In this document: in pieces, positions 38,053 to 49,999 of the stretch
Position numbering within the stretch: the stretch's first letter is position 1
How the letters are laid out: every line of letters starts with the position of its first letter
NCBI GenBank assembly: GCA_037957365.1
Contig: JARHVA010004251.1
Coordinates: forward strand, 1,473,001-1,537,000
Direction of reading: 5' to 3'
DNA length: 64,000 bases
Source: Torreya grandis
Taxonomy: Eukaryota > Streptophyta > Pinopsida > Cupressales > Taxaceae
Position numbers and translations under genes: made by a program
Notes under the pieces: generated by a model
The model's database searches: none
Told to the model about the DNA's origin: nothing
What the model saw: the letters and a program-made list of their open reading frames with translations, nothing else

Positions 38053-41000
38053 CTAATAGTAGAATGGTCATAGATGTAAAGCATTAAGGGGCTCAGGTTC
38101 TGGTCGGCCTTCAAGAGAAGACAGATGATAAGTCCCTGATCCATACTTGTGTGTAATGATATAAGGTCTGAGCCAATTAGGAGCAAATTTGCCTCATTTA
38201 CTCCGTTCCATATTGATCACATGTTGGTTCTCTTTGAGGACAAGGTCTCTGATATTGAAATCTCATTCTCTCAAAGTTTTATTATAGGCACGCTTGATGC
38301 GATTTTGATAGACATGGAGATGATTGAGGGCAGTGAGATGACGCTCATCGAGTAACTCAAGTTGAGTTAATCGATCTTGATGAAAGTCATCATTAGAAAG
38401 AATGTCATGGAGTGAAATGCGAAGAAATGGGATCTGTATTTCAAGAGGTAAGATAGCCTCTGTTCCGTACACTAGAGAGAAAGGGGTAGCACCTGTAGAG
38501 GTTCGGATGCTAGTGCGGTAGGCCCACAAAGTGAAGGGTATTTGAACGTGCCAATCCCTTTCAGTGTCGTTGACCACCTTCATGAGAATTTTAGTTAGGA
38601 TTTTGTTAGAAGCCTCAGCCTGCCCATTTGCTTGTGGGTAGTAAGGCAAAGAAAAGCTGAGTTTAATGCCAAAGGAGTCACAAAGTTTTTGGACGGTCTT
38701 GTTTTTAAATGACTTGCCATTGTCGGTGATGATTTTGTGAGGTACACCAAAATGATAGATGATGTGGGTGTTGATGAAGTCGACAATCTTGTCGGCTTTT
38801 GTGGAGATGAGAGGAATAGCTTCCACCCATTTAGTGAAATACTCAGTGGCAGTGATGATGGATTGATGATGAAGAGATGAATGAGGATTAATCTCGCCGA
38901 TGAGATCTAAGCCCCATTGTGAAAAAGGCCAAAAATCTTGAGCGACTTGTAAGGCATGACTAGGGAGATGAAGCAAGTTAGCATGCTGCTGACACTTGAT
39001 GTAACGCCGAACATAATCGCTATAGTCTTGATGAAGAGTGGGCCAATAATAACCTAGGCGAAGGATGCGCTTGGCAACCGAGTTACCACTTAAGTGTCCA
39101 CCACAAATCCTGTCATGGGCTTGTTTAACAGCATGAGAAGCTTCAGTGGAGTTTAAATAGTGAAGAAGAAGGTCGTCAAAACCTCTTTTATAGAGAAGGC
39201 CCCCTAGCATGGTATATTGAGCGGTGCGCTTGATGAAATCCCGCCACGCATTGCTAGAGAGGTTGGGAGGAATGATAAAATGAGCCAAGTAGTCCTCAAG
39301 TTGTTTATACCATACATCTTGTGAACTAGAGTCTATGGTGTGGATGAGATTGATGTCAGTGGAAATATATGAAGGCAATGGCACATGATGTATCATGACA
39401 TAAATTCTTGATGAGGATGATGAAGAAGAAGGAATATGCGAGGTGAGGGAAGCCATGGTGTCAGCAAACTTATTCGTCGATCGAGGAACAGTCTGCAATA
39501 AGTGATGGTCGAAAGATGCTAGAAGAGTGTCAACACAGTGCTTGTACCTTTGTAAAATTTCATTTTTACAAAGATATGAACCATTGATTTGATTGACGAC
39601 AAGTTGTGAGTCACCGAAGATGTTGATGGTCTTGATGTTTAAAGAAAAGGCAATTTGAAGTCCCAAAATTAAGGCTTCGTATTCAGCCATATTATTGGTA
39701 AATTCAAAGTCAAGTTTGAAAGACAGGGGCATGGGTTCACCTTCATGTGAAATGAGGATGACCCCTGCACCCCCACCGAGTTGACATTTAGAGCCATCGA
39801 AGAACATCGTCATTTGGTAGAATGTGTCATCAGTCGAGACAGTGGCGATAGATTCATCGGGAAACTCGAACTGAGAAGGTTGATTGTCAGGAAGAGGGGC
39901 ATCCGCTAGTTGGTCAGTGATTGTTTTCCCTTTTATAGATTTTTGCTGGACAAATTTTAAGTCAAATTCTGCAAGAAGCATGAGCCAGCGAGCCATACGC
40001 TGGTTTTGATATGGTTTAGAATGCATGTATTTAAGAGGGTCAGTGTGGGTGACAACAAAGGTTTTGTGATTAAGAAGATAGTGATGGAGCTTGGTAGTGG
40101 CAAAGACTAATGCCAAACAGAGTTTCTCAGTATGAGTATACCAAGTTTCATAGTTGACAAGTGTTCGGCTTATGTAATAGACCGCTTGCTCCTGGTGTTG
40201 CTCGTCTCGATGCGTGATCATGGCACCTAATGAATGATTGGTTGCTGAGATGTAGAGGTAGAAGGGTTGGTCATCTTTTGGTGGAATAAGGACTGGTGGA
40301 GAAACCAAATAGCATTTGAGGGCTTTAAAATCCTCTTGGTAATCTTTATCCCATTTAAAGGAGACGTCCTTCTTGAGGAGGTGATGAAAGGGTTGGCAAT
40401 GGTCAGAAAGTTGCGAAATGAAACGACAGATAGATTGGAGCTTTCCTTGTAGACTGTGAAGTTGCTTGAGATTAGTTGGAGGTGGCATTTCAAGGATAGC
40501 GTGAATTTTGACAGGATATATCTCGATGCCACGAAGAGAGACAATGAATCCCAGGAGCTTTCTGGAGAGGACCCCAAAGACACATTTCTTGGGGTTAAGA
40601 CAGACCTGGTACTGAAGAAGGCAAGAGAAGATGATTTTGAGGATAGTCAAATGGTCGCGACGAAGCTTAGACTTGCCAAGCAGGTCATCTACATAGTCCT
40701 CCATGATTTTATGGAGGAGATCGTGAAAGATGTAAGTCATGGCACGCTGATATGTGGCGCCTACATTTTTCAGACCAAAAGGCATGACTCGATAGCAAAA
40801 AGTTCCCCATGGTGTAATGAAGGTGGTTTTGTGCTGATCTTCTGGTGCAATCAAGATTTGGTTATATCCTAAAAATCCATCCATGAGTGATAACATCTCA
40901 TGGCCAGCTGTAAGATCAACAAGTTGGTCAATGTTTGGAAGAGGAAAGTCATCCTTGGGACAAGCTAGGTTAAGGTCATGATAGTCCGTGCAGATCCAGA

Positions 41001-41214
41001 TCCCCCCATTCGCCTTGGTGACAGGGACGATGTTAGAGACCCACTGCGGATAATCGATGGGTTGGATGAAGGAGACAAAAAGAAGGTGCTGAAGCTCTTC
41101 TTTGACAAGAAGTGCAACACAAGGATGCATTTTGTGAAGCTTTTGCCTAACAGGCTTAGCCTCTGGGTTTGTGACAATGTTATGAGTGGCAATGTTAGGG
41201 TCGATGCCAAGCAT
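38053..41214 (-). pseudogene. Pol of element D: RT, two RNase H domains, integrase
   Basis: The frame is open from the ATG at 41214 to a TGA at 38263-38265 (983 residues). It then continues as polymerase C-terminus (DFNIRDLVLKENQHVINMER) past three TGA stops that fit CGA, ending at TAG 38053. RT has YVDD at residues 174-177. The first RNase H (about 315-440) lacks its aspartate (LYISATNHS). The second, archaeal-type RNase H has D473, E511, D535 and D585. Integrase has H700, H707, C741 but Tyr738 where the zinc-binding Cys is expected, and D770, D831, E867 with D-D-35-E spacing. No chromodomain was seen. Upstream, the frame shifts near 41245. Confidence 0.93.
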
Positions 41215-41567
41215 GTCAGCGTAGGTCCAAGCAAAGGCTTTGCGATTGAGAGAAATGTGGTATAGTCGATCTGCTCCTGGGTGTCTAAAGACTGACCAAT
41301 CTTTAAGACATGAGGAACATCAGAAGATGAAAGGTTAATGTCAATAGTTGATTCATTTAACATAACCTATGTTTCAAAGGGGAGGGAGCGCTAAATGAAA
41401 GAATCATCGACACCCATATAGGTAAGAATGGCGTCGTCGTCTATGCAGTGGACTGTGTTGATGGTTGCCGATTCATCGTCTATCATGCTAGGATAAATGA
41501 GAGGGAGAGACTTGGGAACCCCATTGAGATGATAGGTTAGGGGTTCCAAGTGGATGGTGTTTATGCA
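41215..41567 (-). pseudogene. Protease-RT linker of D in a shifted frame
   Basis: On the - strand 41215-41560 reads INLSSSDVPHVLKIGQSLDT and IDYTTFL, then must change frame near 41245 to reach KAFAWTYADM at the start of the long pol frame. Upstream is DDDAILTYMGVDDSFI followed by TAG, and a second TAG before 41363. This gives two stops and one frameshift in ~350 bases. The family usually reads straight through here. Confidence 0.75.
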
Positions 41568-43171
41568 AAAAAAAAAAAACTAGGAGGGATGAAAACCATC
41601 GACTCCGTAGGTGAGGATGGAAGAATAGGCGAGTCTGGAAGAGATTGGTCGATGGTTGGTTTGGGGAAAAGGTTTGTGGAAGCCTCAGTGGGTTCTTGGA
41701 AACCCAGTCCATATCGTTTCTTTACATTATCGTCATTGGGTGGTTCGATAGGCCGATGGGAGCCTTGTTCGTAGCGTCCAAAGCCAAAACCCTTCCATGC
41801 ACACCTATAAAGGTAGGTATGTGCAAAGGTGGGGTTGCCAAGAAAGGAGAAATTGGATGTGAATATTTGAGGTGAGGAGGAAGGATTTGATTTAGTAGGA
41901 GCTTGATCCAGCCCCCCATAGACGAGATTGGTTCGAAGGCTAGGAGGACCATAAGGAATAACCATTCCAATCCGCCAGTCATAACTTGGGTTTTGATGAT
42001 GCTGTCCATACTCTTGAAGAGTCTAGAACATGTCTAGAGTAAGTAGGCGATATTCCCCCAATGAAAGTCTTTGGAAGATATCATCCATTGGGTCCTTGGT
42101 TGTTAATTGAGAAGATGATGTGGTGGCAACCACTGTTTGTGTACTAGTTGATGCTCCTGCGGATGGAGATGATGTTTGGGTTGATGCCTTAAGAGGGATA
42201 AGAACATTGTTTGGGCGATAGGTTGTGTTACAAGTCTTAAAAGGGGATGGGTCGGCATGAATAACATGGACTTGTTTGTCGTGTTCAAATTTGACACAAC
42301 GGTGAAGTGTTGAAGGGACGCAAGCCATGGCGCAGATTCAGGGTCACCCTAATAGCATGTTATATTGGAATTCGCCCTCAATGATGTAGAAGAGCTTCGA
42401 GATTGTGTGTGGACCAATGTGGATATGGAAGACAAGAGTGCCAATAGTGTTAGCGGTGGTGTCATTAAAGGATCTAAGGATTGCATCGGTTTTTGATATG
42501 CAATTCTTGGGAAGAGCCAATTGATCAAAGGCATGGGTGGAAATGATATTAATGCTGGCACCCCCATCGATCATAACTCATTTAATACGGGTTCGATCAA
42601 CGTAGGCTGTGATGAAAAGGGCAGCGTCTTGATCTTTCAAGGTAGAGGTAGGAATTTCATAATCACTGAAAGTGATAGAGGTGACAGGGGATAAAGAATG
42701 GACTAGGGCAGCTAATGGTTGAGGGTCTTCAGGTTGGACTTCCACTCCCTGTAGGGCTTTGATTAGAGCCTGGCGATGCTGGGGGGAGATTTGGATAAGG
42801 TCATATAGGGTCATCTTCACAGGCATTTGGTGAAGTTATTTTATCATAGATTCTATGATTGCCTCTGAAGAAGGGGGTTGAGACGCACCTAAGATGGAAA
42901 TCTTGGGTTTCAATGGTTGAGGTGCCTAGACAAAAGGATAGGTCCAAGGAATAGCAACTTTTTCTTTCACCTTGTCCTTTTGTGACCTAGTGGTTATATG
43001 GATAGCATTGATTTCAAAGATAGGAGGTGAAGAAGGGGTCATGGCCTACTGGTGAGATGTTGATGTGGTTGAAGAGGTTGGATGGGAAGGTGTCGAGGGT
43101 CGGCCAAGAGTGTCCTCAAGGAGAAGAGTGTCTTTCTCCATATAGTGGCGAATGACTGCCTTGAGGGCACA

Positions 43172-43213
43172 ACAAGTCTCGGTATCGTGTCCTGGCGTAC
43201 GATGGTATAAACA
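43172..43213 (-). other. Second zinc knuckle of D gag
   Basis: CLYHRTPGHDTETC, a C-x2-H-x4-H-x4-C pattern. The surroundings (SWFNDTK .. ALKAVIRHYMEKDTLLLED) parallel those of the first knuckle. Confidence 0.8.
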
Positions 43214-44545
43214 AATCTTCGTATCATTGAACCAAGAAGGTTTTGACCCGAGGGGTTGGAATGGCTTGATAGAAGGAAGGGTAATGCTAGAAGTCTACAA
43301 AAGTTGGCGTAATATCAAAGCATTTGAACCTACTAAGGGGTCCGTGCTTGTTGATGCATGACGTGCTGGTGACTTTTGCTTGGGGGATGTTGAAGAAGGT
43401 TTTCGTACCACCTTTTGGGTTGGTGGTGCGGCCACATGTGAAGATGACACTTTCTTTGTGAGAGGTGCTAAATTTTTGAGAGGGGGTTGACTTGTGGTTG
43501 GCAAAGGAAGTAATGGAGGTAATTTGTTTTGGTTAAGGGTCAGAGTAGGAAGCACGCCGATTAGGGTAGAAGGATGAGGACCTAAAATGGAGGGCAAAGT
43601 TGATGGTGGAGGAGGGGTTCGCTTCTGCAGTCTGGCAGTCTTCTTTAACTTGGTTGGAAGACTACTTTTGGTTGAGGTCTGGTCTAAGTCCACCTTCACT
43701 TGCGAGTGAGTGAGGGTAGAGACAGGGTGAATGCCGAGTGACTTGATCGGTTTAGATTGGGTAGATGCAAGTTTAGAAGCGGGAGTCTGGTCTTTGTTGA
43801 GAGTCTTGGGAGATTCTGCCTTGGGAGGATTGGTAGCAAGAGACGAGAGGGCATGGGAATGTTGAACTTTAAGATGCTCCCACAATCCTTGATGCTCCAC
43901 TTTCCTTGAAGGGAGAAGTTTGATTTTCTCCACTAGTTGGTAAAATGGTTGAGAGGATGTTGGATGAGGTTTGGATTCTTGAGAAGACATGTTAGGTGTG
44001 GCAGTAGTCTCAGACCCAAGGTGTGTGGGAGTTATAACTAGATTGTCGTTGATCGAAGATGATGGAGAGTCAAGTTCTTCTCTTGGTGGAGAAGGAACTG
44101 AAGAATGTGACTCCTCAAGCGGGTAAAGGGTAGGGATTATGGTGCCCTCCACTTGCGATCGAGGAGTAGGTAAGGTCAGGTCCTCCATAGGCAGAAGAAA
44201 CGAGGATGGTGAGACTGGTGGTGCCGATAAGGTTGAGGCGTCCTACAAGATGAGAGAGGTTGACGAAGAATTAACCAGGGAAAGAGGTTCATCCACACGT
44301 GATGGACTGATAGATGGGCTAACCTCTTGAGGTTGGTTGGGGATGAAGGGTGAGACCGTATTGATCGTTCGAATGTCATGTTCATGAGTGTTGTCAATCA
44401 AGGTCTGGACATTATTTTGGGTCGGTGGATGATTGGGGAATGGTTGCTTGAAGATGTCGATGCCCTGATTAGAAAGTGCATTGGGATTATCTAGAATGAG
44501 GTCACCCTTTTCAAGCATGTCTTGGATTATGTTTTTAAAGGTTTT

Positions 44546-44587
44546 ACAGTTTTTCGTGTCATGACCTTTGACATGGTGGTAATTGCA
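44546..44587 (-). other. First zinc knuckle of D gag
   Basis: CNYHHVKGHDTKNC, the same spacing. The surroundings (SWYREND .. TFKNIIQDMLEKGDLILDN) align with those of the second knuckle. Confidence 0.8.
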
Positions 44588-46385
44588 GAAGTCATTTTCC
44601 CTATACCACGGAAGGATGGCACGCGAGGGATCAAATTGTGGTGGTGGTCGAATCTGGGGGAGGTTGAGAATCCCCTGTTTAACAAGTTTTTCCAGTATAG
44701 ACGCGTAAGATTCTCCAAGAGGAGTATACTATTGTTGTACGTATCTCTGCTGGAATTGACGGGTGGCACTCTGAGATGTGGATGGCTCAGGTTGATTGGT
44801 TGAAGAGGATGAAGGTCTAATGACTACAACATTAGCTGAAGCTTTAGACTTAGGATTGGATGATGAAGGTTTAGAAGAAGAAGAGTCATTGGTCTTAGAG
44901 TTGGGATTCTTGCTCCACAACTTGACTTTATTCTCCTCGATGGCATGTAATTCAAGTTTATGAGCCATCGCAAAGTCTTTGTCGAAGGTGCGGAAGGTCT
45001 GAACCCGTAAGGTGGAAGAAATATGTTTGGCGCAAGCTCGAGAGAATAGTTTAATAAGTTTAGGTTGAGGTAAGGAAAAGGAGAGTTGATTGATGAGGCC
45101 TCTCCAGCGAGCAACGAAGTCAGCTATTGATTCATCCTCAAATTGGCAGATAGTGTAAAGGTCCATGATCGAGACCTTCTTGGTGATGTTAATGGAGAAG
45201 TGATCAAGAAAGAGCTGGGCTAGCTATGTAAAGGTGAAGAGGGAATGGCTAGAAATAGAGCTATACCAGTCAAGCGCAGCGCCAGAAAGGGACATAGGAA
45301 ATGTGTGCAAGAGCAATGCATCGTCATGGGCAATAAGGTAATAGGCATGTTTGAATGCCCATAAGTGCTGTTGTGGGTCTTCCTTGCTTTGAAAGCGAGA
45401 AAATTTGGGAAGCTCCCACTGGTTGGGGTATGGTCTAATCGAAACAGAAGGATGAATGGGCTCATTGCAAATCTACTCATATGAGAGAGTATTACGTGAG
45501 CCAGAAATGGAGGTCTCTAAGCTAGACATCTTAACCATCAGCATTTTGATGATATCTGCTGACGGATTGGCAGGTGGAGCGCCCCCTAGATTATAAGGCG
45601 CTTGAAAGATATTGGGAGGGGCGTATGACGTGGTTGGTTGCGTAGACGCAACATATGGGTAGCTGGTTATTGGAGCAAAAGTTGGAGCCAAGGGCATTTG
45701 TGTTATGGGGTTGGTAGGCACAAGTTGGATAGGGGCCGTCAAGGATGGTTGAGGAGTAGCCACGCTTGTTGACAGGTAAATAGTTACTCTTGTGTTAATA
45801 GGTGCAAGAGTAGGGGGGATAGAGACTAGTAGGTTTTGGAAAGGTGTGGGGTTTGGTTGAGTAGCTTGAGGTTGAGGTTACATTTTGAAGGTAAGACACG
45901 GTTGGGTTATTGGTGGAGGTGTTGACTTGATTATCTAGTGGCTGAATTGTAGGTGCTGTTGATGTGATTCTTGTCTCGACTAAGGAAGTTGGCATCCCAT
46001 AGATTGGGTTGCCCAGGGAGTCTCGCATTTAGCTATGCACGAGATAGTGCTGTAAGGCTTTGACGTTAAGGTCCAAGAATCATGCAAAATCTTGGTCCCC
46101 TTCTGGGACAATAGGAGTCTGAGGCGGGGTTGGGCGAGTAGGAGTTCTTTCAGTCTCCGAGTGGAACTCCATTATAGGACTGGTTATAGATGGTGAAGGT
46201 GGAAGTGGTTGTTGACTAGCGTGGTCAAGGAGAGCCTTGGTTTGACTACGTGTCAAAATCATTCAAGGCAAGAAAGGGTCAGGTTTCAAAAAATTGTGTT
46301 TTTTTAGTCTCAGAAACCAGAATGAATGTTTAGATAGCCAGAAAGTTGGATTTTAAGCTTGCTATTTTTGGAAAAAAGAAAATGG

Positions 46386-46505
46386 ACAGTGACCGACATC
46401 GGTATAAAAATTGATGTTGGTGAAGAAGACTGCCGATGTCGGTCAGATAACCGATGCCGGTGCAGAATAGTTGCCGACGTCGGTTACAGAATCGATGTCG
46501 ATTAC
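46386..46505. repeat. Palindrome cluster upstream of D gag
   Basis: ACCGACATCGGT (46392-46403), GCCGATGTCGGT (46432-46443) and GCCGACGTCGGT (46473-46484), with degraded copies between them. They lie 120-240 bases upstream of the gag ATG at 46262. Confidence 0.9.
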
Positions 46506-47340
46506 TGTGTTTTCCAGAAACTCAGAAAAAAAGTTTTTGGAAATGAAGAAGGCTTCCTTACCAGCTCAAAAAAATAGATAAAAATAGAAAATAAGATGAG
46601 AACAGGCAGATCCTAGCGTTAAATCCCTAGAAACAATTTTATTAGGATCGTGTGGCTTATGCCTTAATGTGATGTTTGAGGAGGTTGGCTGTTAGAAGGG
46701 TCCTAGAATAGGTAATCTAAAGATGGTTTCAGGTATGTTTAGGTGCTCAAAATTCTGTGTTAGGTTCCGTACATGGCTTGGTGCTAAGGAGCAAGCTCCC
46801 TTCACTTCATGATTCCAGTGGTTAGCTGGTCTCGCTTAGCCAAAATATACTTTCCCTATAGATTAGACTCTGCCAGAGAACAGAGTGGGCTTTCCCCTTG
46901 GTGGTGAAATCCAAGTAGGATCGCCAGGATGGGTAAGGTATCCGCTGGGTGATGAAATCCCAGTCGGGCCTTGTCTCAAGTGAGTTTGATGTTTAATTTA
47001 GTGCATGTGGTCTGGTTGTGTAACATCAAGTGATCTATGATTTATTCAATATGCGGTTTACTAATTACTAAGTGTAGACTAAGAAATGCAAGAAAGCAGG
47101 AAATGGAATGCAGTATATTTTAAAGCCCCAAATCGAAATGTTAAGTTGGAATGAAAACAAGTTTGAGAAAGGGTTGAAGAAAATGATTTTTTGACTAGTC
47201 TAGAAATGCAAGAAAAGAAAGAAAAAGTCCTTTTTATTCCTGCTTATGATGTCTTTTAGAAAAGAAGAAAGAGGTGAAGAGGGAGAAACCTAATGCACCT
47301 AAATGAACAAAGAGGGAAAGGAACCCAAGGAAGGCCCTAA
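46506..47340 (-). other. 5' leader of element D
   Basis: Untranslated leader between the primer site and the palindrome cluster before gag. No frame with protein-like content was seen. Confidence 0.6.
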
Positions 47341-47360
47341 GGATCCCACCAGGTGTGCCA
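47341..47360 (-). promoter_or_regulatory. Primer binding site of element D
   Basis: On the - strand TGGCACACCTGGTGGGATC starts 3 bases after the 5' LTR. It begins TGG, complementary to a tRNA CCA end. The tRNA was not identified. Confidence 0.7.
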
Positions 47361-47363
47361 GAA

Positions 47364-48949
47364 TGTTTCTATGCAATTTTGCTTTCACATTCAAAGGAGA
47401 GAAAATGAGAAACTAAAAGGAATGGTCAAGGCTTGTGTGTACCTGGATATAGTCTGCGCACCATAATCCAGACATTGTGAGAACTCCTCTTTTGCTGTGG
47501 AGGAATGACACCTAAAAGAGATAAACACTAAAACACGAAGAACGTTAGTTGATAAGAGGGTGGATTGCCAAGCAAAAGCTTGGTCCTAGAAGTGCTAAGG
47601 CTTCTTGGAGGATGACAATCCACTGTTTAAGACAGAATATGACAGAGAAAGAAAAGAGAAATAATGAAAGATGTGAAAAGAAAGAACTAAAAACAAATGC
47701 GTACCTGATAAGCTACAATTTGCTAAACACAGTCACCGACGTCGGTGATATTGCCGGCGTCGGTCAAGGTGGTCACCAACGACGGTTAGACTGCCGACGT
47801 CGGTAGGGGAAGTGGACGAGGTCAGTCAGGGCAATTGGCCAGGGACGGGTTACAGGTCTAGTTTCTGGTTTGCAGAATGGATTTGGTCTCGTCTGAGGGT
47901 CTGAGGGTCTATGAGGGATTCAGAGGGACTATTTGGGATCTAAGGGACTGAAAATCTTGTCAAGAAAAGGAGTGAGAAATAGGAAAAAGGCTTTTCAGCC
48001 TTTCCGTAGAGCAATTTAGTCAGGTTGATTAGATGGGTCTTAAGATGGTCTGTAGGTCTCTGATAACTTATGCTGGGTTGATTGGACAGAGGGTGTTGCC
48101 TAAAGAGAGACTAAGGGAGTGTCAGAGGCAAAGAAAAAGGAATAAGGGGTGAGAGAAGGCTTTTCAGCCTCTCTAGGAAGAACAGGGAAGGTTGGGTCAA
48201 GGATGCTTGGAATAGACAGAAGACAGAATGCTAATATATTTGAAATGATATTAGAATGAAAACAGTACAAATACTTAGCTGTGATATGAATTGGAAAAGG
48301 TGCAGAAGCTGTGTTTCGGTTGTTGTTGGTGATGGAGATATTGTGCAATCCCTGTGCAGAATGTCTGATGCAAGACCTTAGTGCCTAGAAAGTGCTGCCA
48401 AGAATGCTGATCCCTGCAAGAACACCAAGAAGCCCAGAACACTGAAAAGCAAAAGCATGAGAACTTTGTTTCACCGGAAGAGGATTCGAGAGTCGTGATT
48501 AGCTTCAGAGATTAGCCAATTTGTGATTGGGATCGTCAAATGGTCAAAAATTTTGGTTAAGTATAACCGATGTCGGTGATTTCGCTGGCATCGACCGACA
48601 TTTGACCGACGTCAGCGGGTGGAGAACGGGCAAAAAGAGCCACCAAGCCCATTTTTCATCTGCCAAGTGCACTATCCGTTGGAGAATGTCAAAGGTTGGG
48701 CTAAATACGCACGAGAGTTGGTTAGGTGGTTAGAGAGAAGTAATAATAGGTCTTGGGTGAGTCATAGGATGGGAATTAGTCCAAGGCGAGGTGTCCTAGG
48801 CGAGGTGTCATGGGTGATGTGTCTAAGGAGGGGGGTTAATTCAAAATAAGTTTATTAGTTTAAATTATTAATTGCATGTTTTAGGAATGGGTTAGGAATG
48901 GACCAAGGGGGAAGGTGACCAAGGGTTAGACACTATTTAGGTGTCTACA
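47364..48949 (-). repeat. 5' LTR of element D (1586 bp)
   Basis: Matches 31324-32908. It contains palindromes at 47735-47746, 47793-47804 and 48566-48577. It ends (in + coordinates) TGTCTACA and is followed by CCAAC. Confidence 0.95.
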
Positions 48950-48960
48950 CCAACACCTTC

Positions 48961-49686
48961 TTCAGGAGGAGCTTATTCTTTGGAGGATATAGATAGGGGT
49001 TACATCTATGAATCAAGTTCTTGCAGAGTGTGAAGAGGATGCTTCAAGTGTGTATGAGGAAGAGTTTCTCATTGATACTTCACTTGAGGTTATAGTTGAG
49101 AATGAGAATGTTGATCTTGATGTGAAGGAAATCCAAGAGGAGTTAGTAAAAATTGAAGTCATAAATGAGTTAGAGATATCTCCTATTGAGAAGGATCAAG
49201 ATAAATTTTAAGCTAATCCTATTCAAATTGATCAAAATCAAGAACAAAAAGATGATTGATAGATGTACATTGAATCTCTATAGGAAATTAAAGAGATCTA
49301 TAGGGATACGTTGCCTATTAAATAACATGATTATGATAAATTTGATCAAGAATCACCTATTCAAGATCATAATATAGATTGGTTTGCCTATTCAAAGATT
49401 TTTAAAGAGATGGATGAACTGGCAGTAGTTGATAATAAGGATGAGATCACTCAAAGATAATGTATAGATGAGTTATCACTTGACAAGGTTGTAGATGACA
49501 AGTAATATGAAAAAGATCTAGAAGTACTAGATGATTTTGTCTTTGTTGGTGACTAGTTTATTGTTGATGACTCATTTAAGGAGATGTTAAGAGAGTTGGT
49601 GGGCAAGAAAAATGCCTCATTAAAGGTTATGATTAATAAACATCCTGCCTTGCAACTTGTACAATCTCTTGGAGTGAGTTTATGAA
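48961..49686 (+). pseudogene. Decayed gag-like protein of element B, 3' part
   Basis: This is the continuation of the frame that stops at 26441: removing C+D and one CCTTC copy keeps the phase. It is strongly acidic (MNQVLAECEEDASSVYEEEF; VENENVDLDVKEIQEEL), then reads on in shifted frames to about 49686, with TAG/TAA stops. No zinc knuckle, protease or RT was found. The acidic tail resembles a gag-like or unknown accessory protein. Confidence 0.45.
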
Positions 49687-49999
49687 TTTCCCTTTTGATC
49701 TAGGTGGATCATGCTTTGTCATGGTTAGTTTATTATTTTGTTTTCCTCAAAGTGTTTTTTAAGCACATTAGTTTAGTTATGTTTTGTCCCAAGTAAGTTC
49801 TTGTTTGAATCATGCTCTTCTTAGTTAGGTTTCCCTACTTTGTGTGTTTCCATTCTATTTTGGAAGATGAAGGTTACTCATGCCAAAAGAGAGTTTGTAG
49901 TCATGAATTAGATCTGTCATTTCTTTATGAATTCAAAACTCATGTATATGGCTAGGTTCTCAATCATAACATGCATGCTTCCTAGCTGAGTCACCAATA
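49687..49999 (+). other. 3' untranslated part of element B
   Basis: No frame. The bases just before the right LTR (CTGAGTCACCAATA) are not purine-rich, so the polypurine tract is lost or unusual. Confidence 0.5.

Larger units (their letters stand above)
41561..46262 (-). pseudogene. Gag-protease polyprotein of element D (stops and frameshifts)
   Basis: From about 45763 down the pieces share one - strand frame; the first part (46262-45795, MILTRSQTKALL..) lies in another. The core is a Retrotrans_gag domain (about 45450-44990: WELPKFSRFQ, SGAALDWYSSI, FVARWRGLINQL). It is followed by a CHHC knuckle (44546-44587), a ~300-residue Ser/Pro/Thr-rich linker (43295-44188), a second knuckle (43172-43213), and a protease with MIDGGASINII at 42574 (DGG instead of DTG/DSG). 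The VPSTLHRCVKF segment and a long linker ending at a run of 12 T come last. Stops are mainly TAG at likely Gln codons. Confidence 0.85.
31324..48949 (-). mobile_element. Element D: Tat-type Ty3/gypsy LTR retrotransposon (17.6 kb), innermost of the nest
   Basis: LTRs 31324-32908 and 47364-48949 are flanked by the exact 5 bp duplication CCAAC (31319-31323, 48950-48954). The - strand holds gag, protease, RT, two RNase H domains and integrase. The + strand holds a plant-mobile-domain ORF between pol and the 3' LTR. The second, archaeal-type RNase H and the antisense ORF are hallmarks of the Tat lineage. Hand count of the LTRs gives about 25 differences in the first ~400 bases. Stops and frameshifts in gag, pol and the antisense ORF show that it is inactive. 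Confidence 0.95.
26442..48955 (-). mobile_element. Element C: Ty1/copia retrotransposon with gag and protease only, inserted in B
   Basis: LTRs are 26442-27616 and 30235-31323 plus base 48955; the second is split by element D. Coding is on the - strand. A methionine-tRNA-like primer site (30219-30233), polypurine tract (27617-27631) and exact CCTTC duplication define the ends. Without D it is about 4.9 kb. It lacks integrase, RT and RNase H, so it would have needed a helper copia element. Hand count over the first ~240 LTR bases gives about 14 differences. Confidence 0.9.

Noticed and set aside
49981..49999. Possible - strand primer site TGGTGACTCAGCTAGG beside the right B LTR
   Set aside because: Would place B on the - strand, but the TATA box, coding frame and primer site after the left LTR all favour the + strand.
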